Shown: positions 1 to 5,757 of the stretch, one piece after another
Layout of the letters: the number at the start of each line of letters is the position of its first letter
How positions within the stretch are numbered: the stretch's first letter is position 1
NCBI GenBank assembly: GCA_937896015.1
Contig: CALBLR010000457.1
Location: 1 to 8,125 of the forward strand
Source: an uncultured Prevotellaceae bacterium
GTDB lineage: Bacteria; Bacteroidota; Bacteroidia; Bacteroidales; Muribaculaceae
Direction of reading: 5' to 3'
Length of the DNA stretch: 8,125 nucleotides
Notes under the pieces: model-generated
Database searches by the model: none
The model's input: only the letters and a program-made list of their open reading frames with translations
Told to the model about the DNA's origin: nothing
Translations under genes and position numbers: made by a program

Positions 1-573
1 AGCGTGTCGCGCATCGTAATTGAGAGAACACTCAAGATTCTCACAATCACTATCTGCACTTCGCGCCCCGGCCTCATCATTGGCAAAGGCGGCGAAGAGG
101 TTGACAAAATCAAGGGTGAGCTCAAAAACCTCACCAACAAGGACGTTCAGGTGAACATCTACGAGGTTAAGCGCCCCGAGCTCGACGCCGAGATCGTGGC
201 CAACAACATCGCCCGCCAGATCGAGGGCAAAATCGCCTACCGCCGCGCCGTGAAGATGGCAGTGGCCTCGACCATGCGCCTCGGCGCAGAGGGCATCAAG
301 GTGCTCGTCAGCGGCCGCCTCAACGGCGCCGAGATGGCACGCAGCGAGATGTTCAAGGAAGGCCGCACACCGCTGCACACACTGCGCGCCGACATCGACT
401 ACGCACTCGTGCCCGCACTCACCAAGGTGGGCCTGATAGGCGTCAAGGTTTGGATCTGCCGCGGCGAAGTCTACGGCAAGAAGGACCTGGCACCCAACTA
501 CACCAGCCAGCAGGGCGAGCGTCGCGAAGGCGGCCGCGGCCGCGGTTTCCGCAACAGAAAGAACAACCGCTAA
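1..573 (+). CDS. rpsC: 30S ribosomal protein S3 (uS3), 5' end outside window
   Basis: S3 sits at the mRNA entry side of the small subunit head and contacts incoming mRNA. The reading frame is open from base 1, and its first residues (SVSRIVIER) match E. coli S3 from about residue 51, so roughly 50 N-terminal residues lie upstream of the window; the GTG at base 4 is an internal valine, not a start. Visible parts are the KH domain with its GxxG loop (GKGG, bases 82-93) and the C-terminal S3 domain with the conserved stretch [21 protein letters not shown] block followed by [10 protein letters not shown]. The protein ends in an Arg/Gly/Asn-rich tail (about the last 20 residues), a likely rRNA-binding extension. 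TAA stop at 571-573, then 36 bp to rplP. The product is certain from the family motifs. Confidence 0.97.
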   Translation, partial: SVSRIVIERTLKILTITICTSRPGLIIGKGGEEVDKIKGELKNLTNKDVQVNIYEVKRPELDAEIVANNIARQIEGKIAYRRAVKMAVASTMRLGAEGIKVLVSGRLNGAEMARSEMFKEGRTPLHTLRADIDYALVPALTKVGLIGVKVWICRGEVYGKKDLAPNYTSQQGERREGGRGRGFRNRKNNR

Positions 574-609
574 TCACAATCACGTAGGATTATAACAATT
601 TAAGAGAAA

Positions 610-1044
610 ATGTTACAACAACCAAAAAGATTAAGATATAGAAGACCTTCCGACGGTCATCCGCGCCAGTACTCTAAGCGCGGCAACCAGCTCGCCTTCG
701 GCTCGTTCGGCATCAAGGCTCTCGACTCAAAGTGGATCACAGCCCACCAGATCGAGGCCGCCCGTGTGGCCGTGACACGCTACATGCAGCGCGAGGGTAA
801 CATCTGGATTCGCATCTTCCCCGACAAGCCCTACACCCGCAAGCCTGCCGATGTGCGTATGGGTAAAGGTAAAGGTGACGTCGCAGGATATGTGGCTCCC
901 GTGCACCCCGGACGCATCCTCATCGAGGTCGACGGCGTGAGCTTCGACATCGCGAAAGAGGCACTGCGCCTGGCAGCACAAAAGCTCCCCATCCCAGTTA
1001 AGTTTGTGGTTCGCCCCGACTACGATCCCTCTCAGAATGTGTAA
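610..1044 (+). CDS. rplP: 50S ribosomal protein L16 (uL16)
   Basis: L16 is a late-assembling large-subunit protein that contacts 23S rRNA near the A-site tRNA and the peptidyl transferase centre. The 144-residue product is slightly longer than E. coli L16 (136), mainly by a C-terminal extension. Conserved blocks are FGSFGIKAL near residues 30-38, [11 protein letters not shown] near 47-57, [10 protein letters not shown] near 65-74 and VRMGKGKG at 82-89. Arg83 corresponds to the arginine that is hydroxylated in some proteobacteria; whether that happens here cannot be told. The ATG at 610 follows an A-rich stretch with no convincing Shine-Dalgarno sequence. The first 13 codons use AGA, TTA and CAA, after which the gene switches to CGC and CTC. 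It lies between S3 and L29, the standard S10-operon order. Confidence 0.98.
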   Translation: MLQQPKRLRYRRPSDGHPRQYSKRGNQLAFGSFGIKALDSKWITAHQIEAARVAVTRYMQREGNIWIRIFPDKPYTRKPADVRMGKGKGDVAGYVAPVHPGRILIEVDGVSFDIAKEALRLAAQKLPIPVKFVVRPDYDPSQNV

Positions 1045-1068
1045 CCTAAGCATTATTTAGACTCGATT

Positions 1069-1269
1069 ATGAAGAAAGCAGAATACAAAGAAATGTCTGA
1101 CAAGGAGCTGCAAGAGCGCCTTCAGACTGCCGAGAAGGAATACCAGCAGGAGCGCATCCAGCACAGCATTTCGCCTCTCGACAACCCCGCAAAGATTACA
1201 CTCGACCGCCGCGAGATCGCACGCCTCAAGACCGAGATCCGCGCACGCGAACTTAAAATTAACAAATAA
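1069..1269 (+). CDS. rpmC: 50S ribosomal protein L29 (uL29)
   Basis: L29 is a small helical protein near the polypeptide exit tunnel, next to L23. The 66-residue product is close to the usual length (63 in E. coli) and fits a two-helix hairpin: a charged helix starting [12 protein letters not shown], then a second with [15 protein letters not shown], the typical L29 pattern of a conserved IARLKT-like segment before the C-terminus. Position between L16 and S17 is the canonical one. The start ATG is 24 bp after the rplP stop. No Shine-Dalgarno sequence is seen; A lies at -3. A longer opposite-strand frame over the same bases is an antisense shadow. Confidence 0.96.
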   Translation: MKKAEYKEMSDKELQERLQTAEKEYQQERIQHSISPLDNPAKITLDRREIARLKTEIRARELKINK

Positions 1270-1283
1270 TCCCAACAACTGAA

Positions 1284-1541
1284 ATGGAGAAGAGAAACTT
1301 AAGAAAAGAGAGAATTGGGGTTGTTTCCAGCAACAAGGGTGACAAGACCATCACTGTGACCATCAAGTGGAAGGAGAAACACCCAATTTACGGTAAGTTT
1401 GTCAACAAGACAAAGAAGTACCACGCTCACGACGAGAACAACGAGTGCAACATCGGCGACACCGTGCGCCTGATGGAGACCCGCCCCCTGAGCAAGACCA
1501 AGAGATGGAGATTAGTTGAAATCATCGAAAAAGCGAAGTAA
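1284..1541 (+). CDS. rpsQ: 30S ribosomal protein S17 (uS17)
   Basis: S17 is a primary 16S rRNA-binding protein with an OB fold, important early in small-subunit assembly. The product is 85 residues (84 in E. coli). Visible family features are [16 protein letters not shown] at the N-terminal part, a central [19 protein letters not shown] segment, and the S17 signature [19 protein letters not shown] near residues 58-76. The opening codons (GAG, AAG, AGA, AAC, TTA, AGA, AAA) are clearly more A-rich than the body, and the last dozen codons return to AGA and TTA. It starts 14 bp after rpmC and ends 9 bp before rplN, so the genes are very likely co-transcribed. Confidence 0.97.
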   Translation: MEKRNLRKERIGVVSSNKGDKTITVTIKWKEKHPIYGKFVNKTKKYHAHDENNECNIGDTVRLMETRPLSKTKRWRLVEIIEKAK

Positions 1542-1550
1542 TTTACAGTT

Positions 1551-1916
1551 ATGATACAGACAGAAAGCAGATTATCAGTTGCCGACAACAGCGGCGCGCG
1601 CGAGGTGCTCTGCATCCGCGTGCTCGGTGGCACTGGCCGCCGCTACGCTTCGGTTGGCGACCAGATCGTGGTCACCGTCAAGAACGCTATCCCTTCGAGC
1701 GACATGAAGAAGGGCACCGTTTCGCGTGCGGTCGTTGTTAGAACCAAAAAGGAAATCCGCCGCCAGGACGGCTCTTACATCAGGTTTGACGACAACGCTT
1801 GCGTGTTGTTGACCAATGCAGGTGAGTTACGCGGCACGCGTATCTTCGGCCCCGTAGCCCGCGAGCTGCGCGCCACCAACATGAAGATCGTGTCGCTTGC
1901 ACCCGAAGTTCTTTAA
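1551..1916 (+). CDS. rplN: 50S ribosomal protein L14 (uL14)
   Basis: L14 is a beta-barrel protein on the subunit interface of the 50S particle; it forms an intersubunit bridge and is the docking site for the silencing factor RsfS in bacteria that have it. The 121-residue product begins [19 protein letters not shown], the usual L14 N-terminus. The L14 signature is visible from about residue 60: [18 protein letters not shown] and onward through FDDNACVL. The C-terminal part has [14 protein letters not shown] and ends [10 protein letters not shown], as in the family. E. coli L14 has 123 residues, so the gene is full length. This is the first gene of the spc part, but only 9 bp separate it from rpsQ, leaving no room for a separate promoter or terminator. 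Confidence 0.98.
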   Translation: MIQTESRLSVADNSGAREVLCIRVLGGTGRRYASVGDQIVVTVKNAIPSSDMKKGTVSRAVVVRTKKEIRRQDGSYIRFDDNACVLLTNAGELRGTRIFGPVARELRATNMKIVSLAPEVL

Positions 1917-1944
1917 TCAAAATTACCAAAGGTTATAAAGCAAT

Positions 1945-2274
1945 ATGGCTAAATTATCAATAAAGAAAGGCGATACAGTCTACGTGCTCGCCGGCGACGA
2001 CAAAGGCAAGACCGGCCGCGTGCTCAGCGTGCAGGCCAAGGCAGGCCGCGTGGTCGTAGAGGGCATCAACATCGTTACAAAGAGCACCAAGCCCAGCGCG
2101 CAGCACCCCCAGGGCGGCTTCGTGAAAATGGAGGCTCCCATTCACATCTCTAACGTTAACCTCGTCGACCCCAAGAGCGGCAAGGACCCTAAGCCCACAC
2201 GCGTAGGCTTCAAGAAGGATGAGAATGGCAAGACAATTCGTTACGCTAAAAAATCAAAAGAGGAGATTAAATAA
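1945..2274 (+). CDS. rplX: 50S ribosomal protein L24 (uL24)
   Basis: L24 is an assembly-initiator protein that binds the 5' domain of 23S rRNA and ends up near the exit tunnel. The product has 109 residues (104 in E. coli). A KOW motif lies at about residues 7-33 ([20 protein letters not shown]), followed by [13 protein letters not shown] and the conserved [20 protein letters not shown] block. The C-terminus is lysine-rich. A weak purine run (AAAGG, 1928-1932) lies 12 bp ahead of the ATG, too far and too short to be persuasive as a Shine-Dalgarno site. The stop TAA overlaps the rplE start by one base (TAATG). Confidence 0.98.
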   Translation: MAKLSIKKGDTVYVLAGDDKGKTGRVLSVQAKAGRVVVEGINIVTKSTKPSAQHPQGGFVKMEAPIHISNVNLVDPKSGKDPKPTRVGFKKDENGKTIRYAKKSKEEIK

Positions 2275-2819
2275 TGAGTACAACTCTTAAGAAACAATAC
2301 GACGAGGTGATCGCGCCTGCTCTGATGAAGCAGTTCAACTACACCTCGACTATGCAGATTCCGCGTCTCACTAAGATCGTCCTCAACGAGGGCCTCGGCG
2401 ACGCCACACAGGACAAGAAAATCATCGAGACCGCAATCAACGAGCTCACTGCCATCACCGGCCAGAAGGCCGTGCCCACAGTGTCGAAGAAGGATATCTC
2501 CAACTTCAAGCTGCGCAAGAAGATGCCCATCGGCGCCCGCGTAACTCTGCGCCGCGACCGCATGTATGAGTTCATGGAGCGCTTCATCCGCATCGCCCTG
2601 CCCCGCATCCGCGACTTCAAGGGCATCAGCGGCAAGCTCGACGGCCGCGGCAACTACACCGTGGGCATCACCGAGCAGATCATCTTCCCCGAAATCAACA
2701 TCGACTCGGTGAACAAGATGACCGGCATGAACATCACTTTCGTGACCACCGCCCAGACCGACGAGGAGGGCTACGCACTGCTCAAGCTCTTCGGCCTGCC
2801 TTTCAACAACGCTAAATAA
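2274..2819 (+). CDS. rplE: 50S ribosomal protein L5 (uL5)
   Basis: L5 is one of the 5S rRNA-binding proteins of the central protuberance and contacts P-site tRNA. The product is 181 residues, near the 179 of E. coli. Conserved features are [16 protein letters not shown] near residues 29-44, [20 protein letters not shown] near 61-80, [18 protein letters not shown] near 87-104, RDFKGISGK and the [16 protein letters not shown] block near 126-141. The start ATG shares its first base with the rplX stop codon, so translation is probably coupled to rplX. In E. coli the S8 translational operator lies at the start of this gene; here the 1-bp overlap leaves no equivalent leader. Confidence 0.98.
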   Translation: MSTTLKKQYDEVIAPALMKQFNYTSTMQIPRLTKIVLNEGLGDATQDKKIIETAINELTAITGQKAVPTVSKKDISNFKLRKKMPIGARVTLRRDRMYEFMERFIRIALPRIRDFKGISGKLDGRGNYTVGITEQIIFPEINIDSVNKMTGMNITFVTTAQTDEEGYALLKLFGLPFNNAK

Positions 2820-2839
2820 TTAAAACAACACAATTAGTT

Positions 2840-3109
2840 ATGGCAAAAGAATCAATGAAAGCGCGCGAGGCTAAGCGCCAGAAGCTGGTGGCAAAGTATG
2901 CCGCCAAGCGCGCAGCGCTCAAGGCCGCCGGCGACTACACCGCCCTCCAGGCCCTTCCCCTCAACGCTTCACCCGTGCGTCTGCACAACCGCTGCAAGAT
3001 GTCTGGCCGCCCCAAGGGCTACATGCGCCAGTTCGGCATCAGCCGCATCGACTTCCGTGAGATGGCCTCTGCAGGCCTCATCCCCGGCGTGAAGAAGGCA
3101 AGCTGGTAA
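2840..3109 (+). CDS. rpsN: 30S ribosomal protein S14 (uS14), short zinc-free form
   Basis: S14 sits in the head of the small subunit and helps late assembly. The product is 89 residues: N-terminal [20 protein letters not shown] as in the long (C-) type, and C-terminal [25 protein letters not shown] ending GVKKASW. Only one cysteine is seen, so the two CxxC zinc ligands of the C+ type are absent. Compared with E. coli S14 (101) about 12 residues are missing from the middle, around the [12 protein letters not shown] segment; this shortened C- form is, to my knowledge, usual in Bacteroidota. It is 20 bp after rplE and is followed by the longest gap in the cluster, before rpsH. Confidence 0.97.
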   Translation: MAKESMKAREAKRQKLVAKYAAKRAALKAAGDYTALQALPLNASPVRLHNRCKMSGRPKGYMRQFGISRIDFREMASAGLIPGVKKASW

Positions 3110-3220
3110 ACCCAAACGCACACAGCAAAGCAACAATTCATTTTAGTATTAAATATTGTTCGGACACAAGCAAAACAAAAAAATCATCAAACGCCCGAAT
3201 CAATTTAAAACAAAAAATCA
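3110..3220 (+). promoter_or_regulatory. rpsN-rpsH intergenic leader with imperfect hairpin
   Basis: This 111-bp A/T-rich gap is about twice as long as any other spacer here. Bases 3149-3163 can pair with 3195-3208: TTCGG/CCGAA (5 bp), TTG/CAA (3 bp) and TTAAA/TTTAA (5 bp), interrupted by a bulge of two bases (3154-3155) on one side and one base (T3200) on the other, closing a loop of about 31 A-rich bases. There is no T run after it, so a terminator is unlikely. The stem ends about 12 bases before the rpsH start, so it could influence S8 translation or bind a regulator. A Bacteroidota -7 element (TAnnTTTG) is not clearly present. The function is not known; the stem was found by eye and may be chance in such sequence. 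Confidence 0.35.
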
Positions 3221-3622
3221 ATGACTGATCCAATTGCAGATTATTTGACCAGATTGAGGAATGCGATCAAGGCACAGCACCGTGTCGTTGAAATCCCTTC
3301 TTCAAAACTGAAGAAAGAGATCACAAAGATTCTCTTCGAGCAGGGTTACATCCTTAACTACAAGTTCATCGATGACACCCAGTGCCCCTCAGGCACAATC
3401 AAAATCGCGCTCAAGTACGACAACGTCGACAAAGTGAACGCCATCAAGTGCCTCAAGCGAGTTTCGCGCCCCGGCCTGCGCCAGTACACTGGCTACAAGG
3501 ACATGCCACGCGTGCTCAACGGTTTAGGTATCGCCATCATCTCCACCTCGCGTGGCGTGATGACCAACAAGCAGGCATGCGACCTGAAGGTTGGCGGCGA
3601 AGTTTTATGTTACGTTTATTAA
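3221..3622 (+). CDS. rpsH: 30S ribosomal protein S8 (uS8)
   Basis: S8 binds the central domain of 16S rRNA (helix 21) and is a key assembly protein; in E. coli it also represses the spc operon by binding its mRNA. The product is 133 residues (130 in E. coli). It starts MTDPIADYLTRLRNA, the standard S8 opening, with SSKLKKEITKILFEQGYI near residues 27-44. The C-terminal domain carries SRPGLRQYTGYKDMPRV and the S8 signature GIAIISTSRGVMTNKQA near 102-119, ending GGEVLCYVY. The ATG is preceded by an A-rich stretch with no Shine-Dalgarno sequence. The unusually long leader upstream makes this the best place in the window for a separate control point, though that is inference. Confidence 0.98.
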   Translation: MTDPIADYLTRLRNAIKAQHRVVEIPSSKLKKEITKILFEQGYILNYKFIDDTQCPSGTIKIALKYDNVDKVNAIKCLKRVSRPGLRQYTGYKDMPRVLNGLGIAIISTSRGVMTNKQACDLKVGGEVLCYVY

Positions 3623-3627
3623 TGATT

Positions 3628-3636
3628 AAAGGAGGT
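3628..3636 (+). promoter_or_regulatory. Strong Shine-Dalgarno sequence of rplF
   Basis: AAAGGAGGT ends 8 bases before the rplF ATG (3645), a near-perfect complement of the 16S rRNA 3' end at good spacing. It is the only such site in the window: the other starts show A/T-rich sequence instead. Bacteroidota ribosomes generally make little use of Shine-Dalgarno pairing because the anti-SD tail is masked, so this site is an exception. Confidence 0.75.
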
Positions 3637-3644
3637 AAAAGATT

Positions 3645-4202
3645 ATGTCAAGAATAGGAAAATTGCCAATTGAGTTACCTGCCGGCGTAACAGTGGACAT
3701 CAAGGACAACATAGTGACTGTGAAGGGCCCCAAAGGCGAGCTCAAGCAGGAAGTTAAATCAGATAAGGTTGCAGTCGCCGTAGAAGGCAGCCAGGTGAAG
3801 GTGACACGCGCCAACGACGACCGCCCCACCCGCGCGCAGCACGGCCTCTACCGCGCCCTCATCCACAACATGGTGGTGGGCGTGAGCGAGGGCTTCAAGA
3901 AAGAGATGGAGATTGTGGGTGTCGGCTACCGCGCCACCAGCAAGGGCCAGGTGCTTGAGCTCGCGCTCGGCTACTCGCACGCCATCTACCTCAAGATGCC
4001 CCCCGAGGTTAAGGTCAACGCCGTATCGGAGCGCAACAAGAACCCCCTCATCACCCTGGAGTCGGCCGACAAGCAGCTCCTTGGCCAGATTTGCGCCAAG
4101 ATCCGCACATTCCGCAAGCCAGAACCTTACAAGGGCAAGGGTATTAAGTTCGTAGGCGAAATCATCCGCCGCAAGTCTGGTAAAACGGCAGCAGCCAAAT
4201 AA
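3645..4202 (+). CDS. rplF: 50S ribosomal protein L6 (uL6)
   Basis: L6 lies near the GTPase-associated region of the large subunit, beside the sarcin-ricin loop, and is needed for late 50S assembly. The product is 185 residues (177 in E. coli) with two repeated alpha/beta domains. It begins MSRIGKLPIELPAGV, has VTVKGPKGEL near residues 26-35, RAQHGLYRALIHNMVVGVSEGF near 63-84, and the L6 signature PEPYKGKGIKFVGE near 158-171, followed by a short basic Ala/Lys tail. The start at 3645 is fixed by the conserved N-terminus and by a strong Shine-Dalgarno sequence at 3628-3636. It is 22 bp downstream of rpsH and 12 bp upstream of rplR. Confidence 0.98.
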   Translation: MSRIGKLPIELPAGVTVDIKDNIVTVKGPKGELKQEVKSDKVAVAVEGSQVKVTRANDDRPTRAQHGLYRALIHNMVVGVSEGFKKEMEIVGVGYRATSKGQVLELALGYSHAIYLKMPPEVKVNAVSERNKNPLITLESADKQLLGQICAKIRTFRKPEPYKGKGIKFVGEIIRRKSGKTAAAK

Positions 4203-4214
4203 CATTCACTAACT

Positions 4215-4556
4215 ATGGTATCAAAGAATCAGAGAAGAAATAAAATCAAAGCACGCATCCGCGGCAAAATCAGCGGCACTGCCCAGCGCCCGCGCCTGTG
4301 CGTGTTCCGCAGCAACAAGCAGATATATGCTCAGCTAATCGACGACGTTGCTGGCAATACCCTCGTTTCAGCTTCTTCCAAGGGAATCACTGAGGGAACA
4401 AAGAGTGAAATCGCTGCCAAGGTGGGCGAGAACGTGGCCAAGAAGGCCCTCGACGCAGGCATCGAGACAGTAGTGTTTGACCGTAACGGTTTCCTTTTCC
4501 ACGGCCGTGTGAAGTCGCTCGCCGACGGCGCACGCAAGGGTGGTCTTAAATTTTAA
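4215..4556 (+). CDS. rplR: 50S ribosomal protein L18 (uL18)
   Basis: L18 binds 5S rRNA together with L5 and attaches it to the central protuberance. The product is 113 residues (117 in E. coli). The basic N-terminus ([18 protein letters not shown]) is the flexible rRNA-binding arm, followed by [20 protein letters not shown] near residues 25-44 and the family's C-terminal [24 protein letters not shown] near 88-111. The first twelve codons are rich in AGA, AAA and AAT, then CGC takes over. It is 12 bp after rplF and 6 bp before rpsE. Confidence 0.97.
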   Translation: MVSKNQRRNKIKARIRGKISGTAQRPRLCVFRSNKQIYAQLIDDVAGNTLVSASSKGITEGTKSEIAAKVGENVAKKALDAGIETVVFDRNGFLFHGRVKSLADGARKGGLKF

Positions 4557-4562
4557 AGAATC

Positions 4563-5081
4563 ATGGCAAAGAAGAACAACAGAGTTAAAACAACAAGCGA
4601 TATTGAATTGAACGATCGCCTCGTGGCCATCAACCGCACCACAAAGGTGACCAAGGGTGGCCGCACCTTCACCTTCGCTGCCATCGTGGTAGTTGGTGAC
4701 GGCAACGGCATCATCGGCTACGGCCTGGGCAAGGCCAACGAGGTAACCACCGCAATCGCCAAGGGCGTTGAGATGGCTAAGAAAAACCTCATCAAGGTGC
4801 CCGTGCACAAGGGCACCATACCCCACGAGCAGGTGGCCAAGTTCGGCGGCTCGCGCGTGTTCATGAAGCCCGCCACTCCCGGTACCGGTGTGAAGGCCGG
4901 TGGCGCTATGCGCGCCGTGCTCGAGAGCGTGGGCATCACCGACGTGATCTGTAAGTCGAAGGGCTCAAGCAACCCCCACAACCTCGTGAAGGCCACCATC
5001 GCCGCCCTCGACGAGATGCGCAGCCCGCTCACAATTGCCCAGTATCGCGGCATTAGCCTCGACAAGGTGTTTAACGGTTAA
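4563..5081 (+). CDS. rpsE: 30S ribosomal protein S5 (uS5)
   Basis: S5 lies at the mRNA entry channel with S3 and S4 and affects decoding accuracy; changes in its N-terminal loop give spectinomycin resistance in several bacteria. The product is 172 residues (167 in E. coli). The N-terminal double-stranded-RNA-binding-like domain has [20 protein letters not shown] near residues 19-38 and [10 protein letters not shown] near 53-62. The C-terminal domain has the [15 protein letters not shown] segment near 107-121 and [15 protein letters not shown] near 132-146. The loop by the spectinomycin site (TKVTKGGR) looks wild type. The ATG is 6 bp after the rplR stop, which suggests translational coupling. 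Confidence 0.98.
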   Translation: MAKKNNRVKTTSDIELNDRLVAINRTTKVTKGGRTFTFAAIVVVGDGNGIIGYGLGKANEVTTAIAKGVEMAKKNLIKVPVHKGTIPHEQVAKFGGSRVFMKPATPGTGVKAGGAMRAVLESVGITDVICKSKGSSNPHNLVKATIAALDEMRSPLTIAQYRGISLDKVFNG

Positions 5082-5104
5082 TTTTAAAATTTGACACACA
5101 CAAA

Positions 5105-5284
5105 ATGGCTAAAATCAAGATAAAGCAAGTGGTGAGCAGAATCAATCGTCCTGCACGCCAGAAGAGAACCCTCGACGCTCTGGGTCTCCACAAATTAAAT
5201 CATGAGGTAGTGAAGGAGGCAACTCCCGAAGTCCTTGGTATGGTAAACGTGGTTCGTCATCTTGTAGAAGTAACGAACGCTTAA
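5105..5284 (+). CDS. rpmD: 50S ribosomal protein L30 (uL30)
   Basis: Short gene read directly from the sequence: ATG at 5105, TAA at 5282-5284, 59 residues, exactly the E. coli length. The translation starts MAKIKIKQVVSRINRP, followed by QKRTLDALGLHKLNHEV (residues 19-35), TPEVLGMVNVVRHLVEV (40-56) and a final TNA; these match the L30 ferredoxin-like fold and its conserved LGL and GM(V/I) positions. L30 is a small 50S protein of the 23S rRNA domain II region and is absent from some bacterial lineages. Its codons stay more A/T-rich throughout than in neighbouring genes. It is 23 bp after rpsE and 20 bp before rplO, the standard place. Confidence 0.96.
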   Translation: MAKIKIKQVVSRINRPARQKRTLDALGLHKLNHEVVKEATPEVLGMVNVVRHLVEVTNA

Positions 5285-5304
5285 AATAATAATTTTAAAC
5301 TGTT

Positions 5305-5751
5305 ATGGATTTAAGTAATTTACAACCAGCATTAGGTTCCAATAAGAAAAAACGTCGCATCGGACGTGGTCCGGGTTCTGGTAAAGGCGGAACTTCTACA
5401 CGAGGCAGCAAGGGCGCAAAGTCGCGCTCGGGCTACAAGAACAAGGTGGGCTTCGAAGGCGGTCAGATGCCTCTGCAGCGCCGCGTGCCCAAGTTCGGCT
5501 TCAAGAACATCAACCGCGTTGAGTACAAGGCCATCAACATCGAGGTGATCGAAGAGCTCGCCAAGAAGGCCAACCTCGACAAGGTGACCGTGGCCGACCT
5601 GCGCCAGGCTGGCCTGGTGCGCAAAAACCAGCTTGTGAAGGTGCTCGCAGTGGGCACTCTCAGCAAGAAGGTCGACGTGGAGGCCAACGCCTTCTCGAAG
5701 AAAGCCGAGGAGGCCATCACGGCCGCCGGTGGTACAATCGCTAAAGTGTAA
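5305..5751 (+). CDS. rplO: 50S ribosomal protein L15 (uL15)
   Basis: L15 is a large-subunit protein whose long N-terminal extension threads into 23S rRNA. The product is 148 residues (144 in E. coli). It begins MDLSNLQPALGSNKKKRRIGRG and continues with a Gly/Lys/Ser-rich segment (GPGSGKGGTSTRGSKGAKSR, residues 23-42), then GFEGGQMPLQRRVPKFGF near 49-66, all L15 hallmarks. The globular C-terminal domain has LVRKNQLVKVLAVG near 104-117 and ends EEAITAAGGTIAKV. The first dozen codons (TTA, AGT, AAT, TTA, CAA, GCA) contrast with the CGC/CTC/AAG body. Only 6 bp separate it from secY, as in most bacteria. Confidence 0.98.
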   Translation: MDLSNLQPALGSNKKKRRIGRGPGSGKGGTSTRGSKGAKSRSGYKNKVGFEGGQMPLQRRVPKFGFKNINRVEYKAINIEVIEELAKKANLDKVTVADLRQAGLVRKNQLVKVLAVGTLSKKVDVEANAFSKKAEEAITAAGGTIAKV

Positions 5752-5757
5752 AGCCTA

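Noticed and set aside
3759..4205. A 148-codon - strand frame opposite rplF, and a similar one at 4368-4826 opposite rplR/rpsE
   Set aside because: Both mirror conserved ribosomal genes, have low-complexity Ala/Val/His-rich products and no start context or neighbours to support them.
5082..5104. Possible promoter before rpmD (TTTTAAAATTTG)
   Set aside because: It resembles the Bacteroidota -7 element, but the spacing within it is one base off, no -33 TTTG partner is visible, and the gap is only 23 bp inside an operon.
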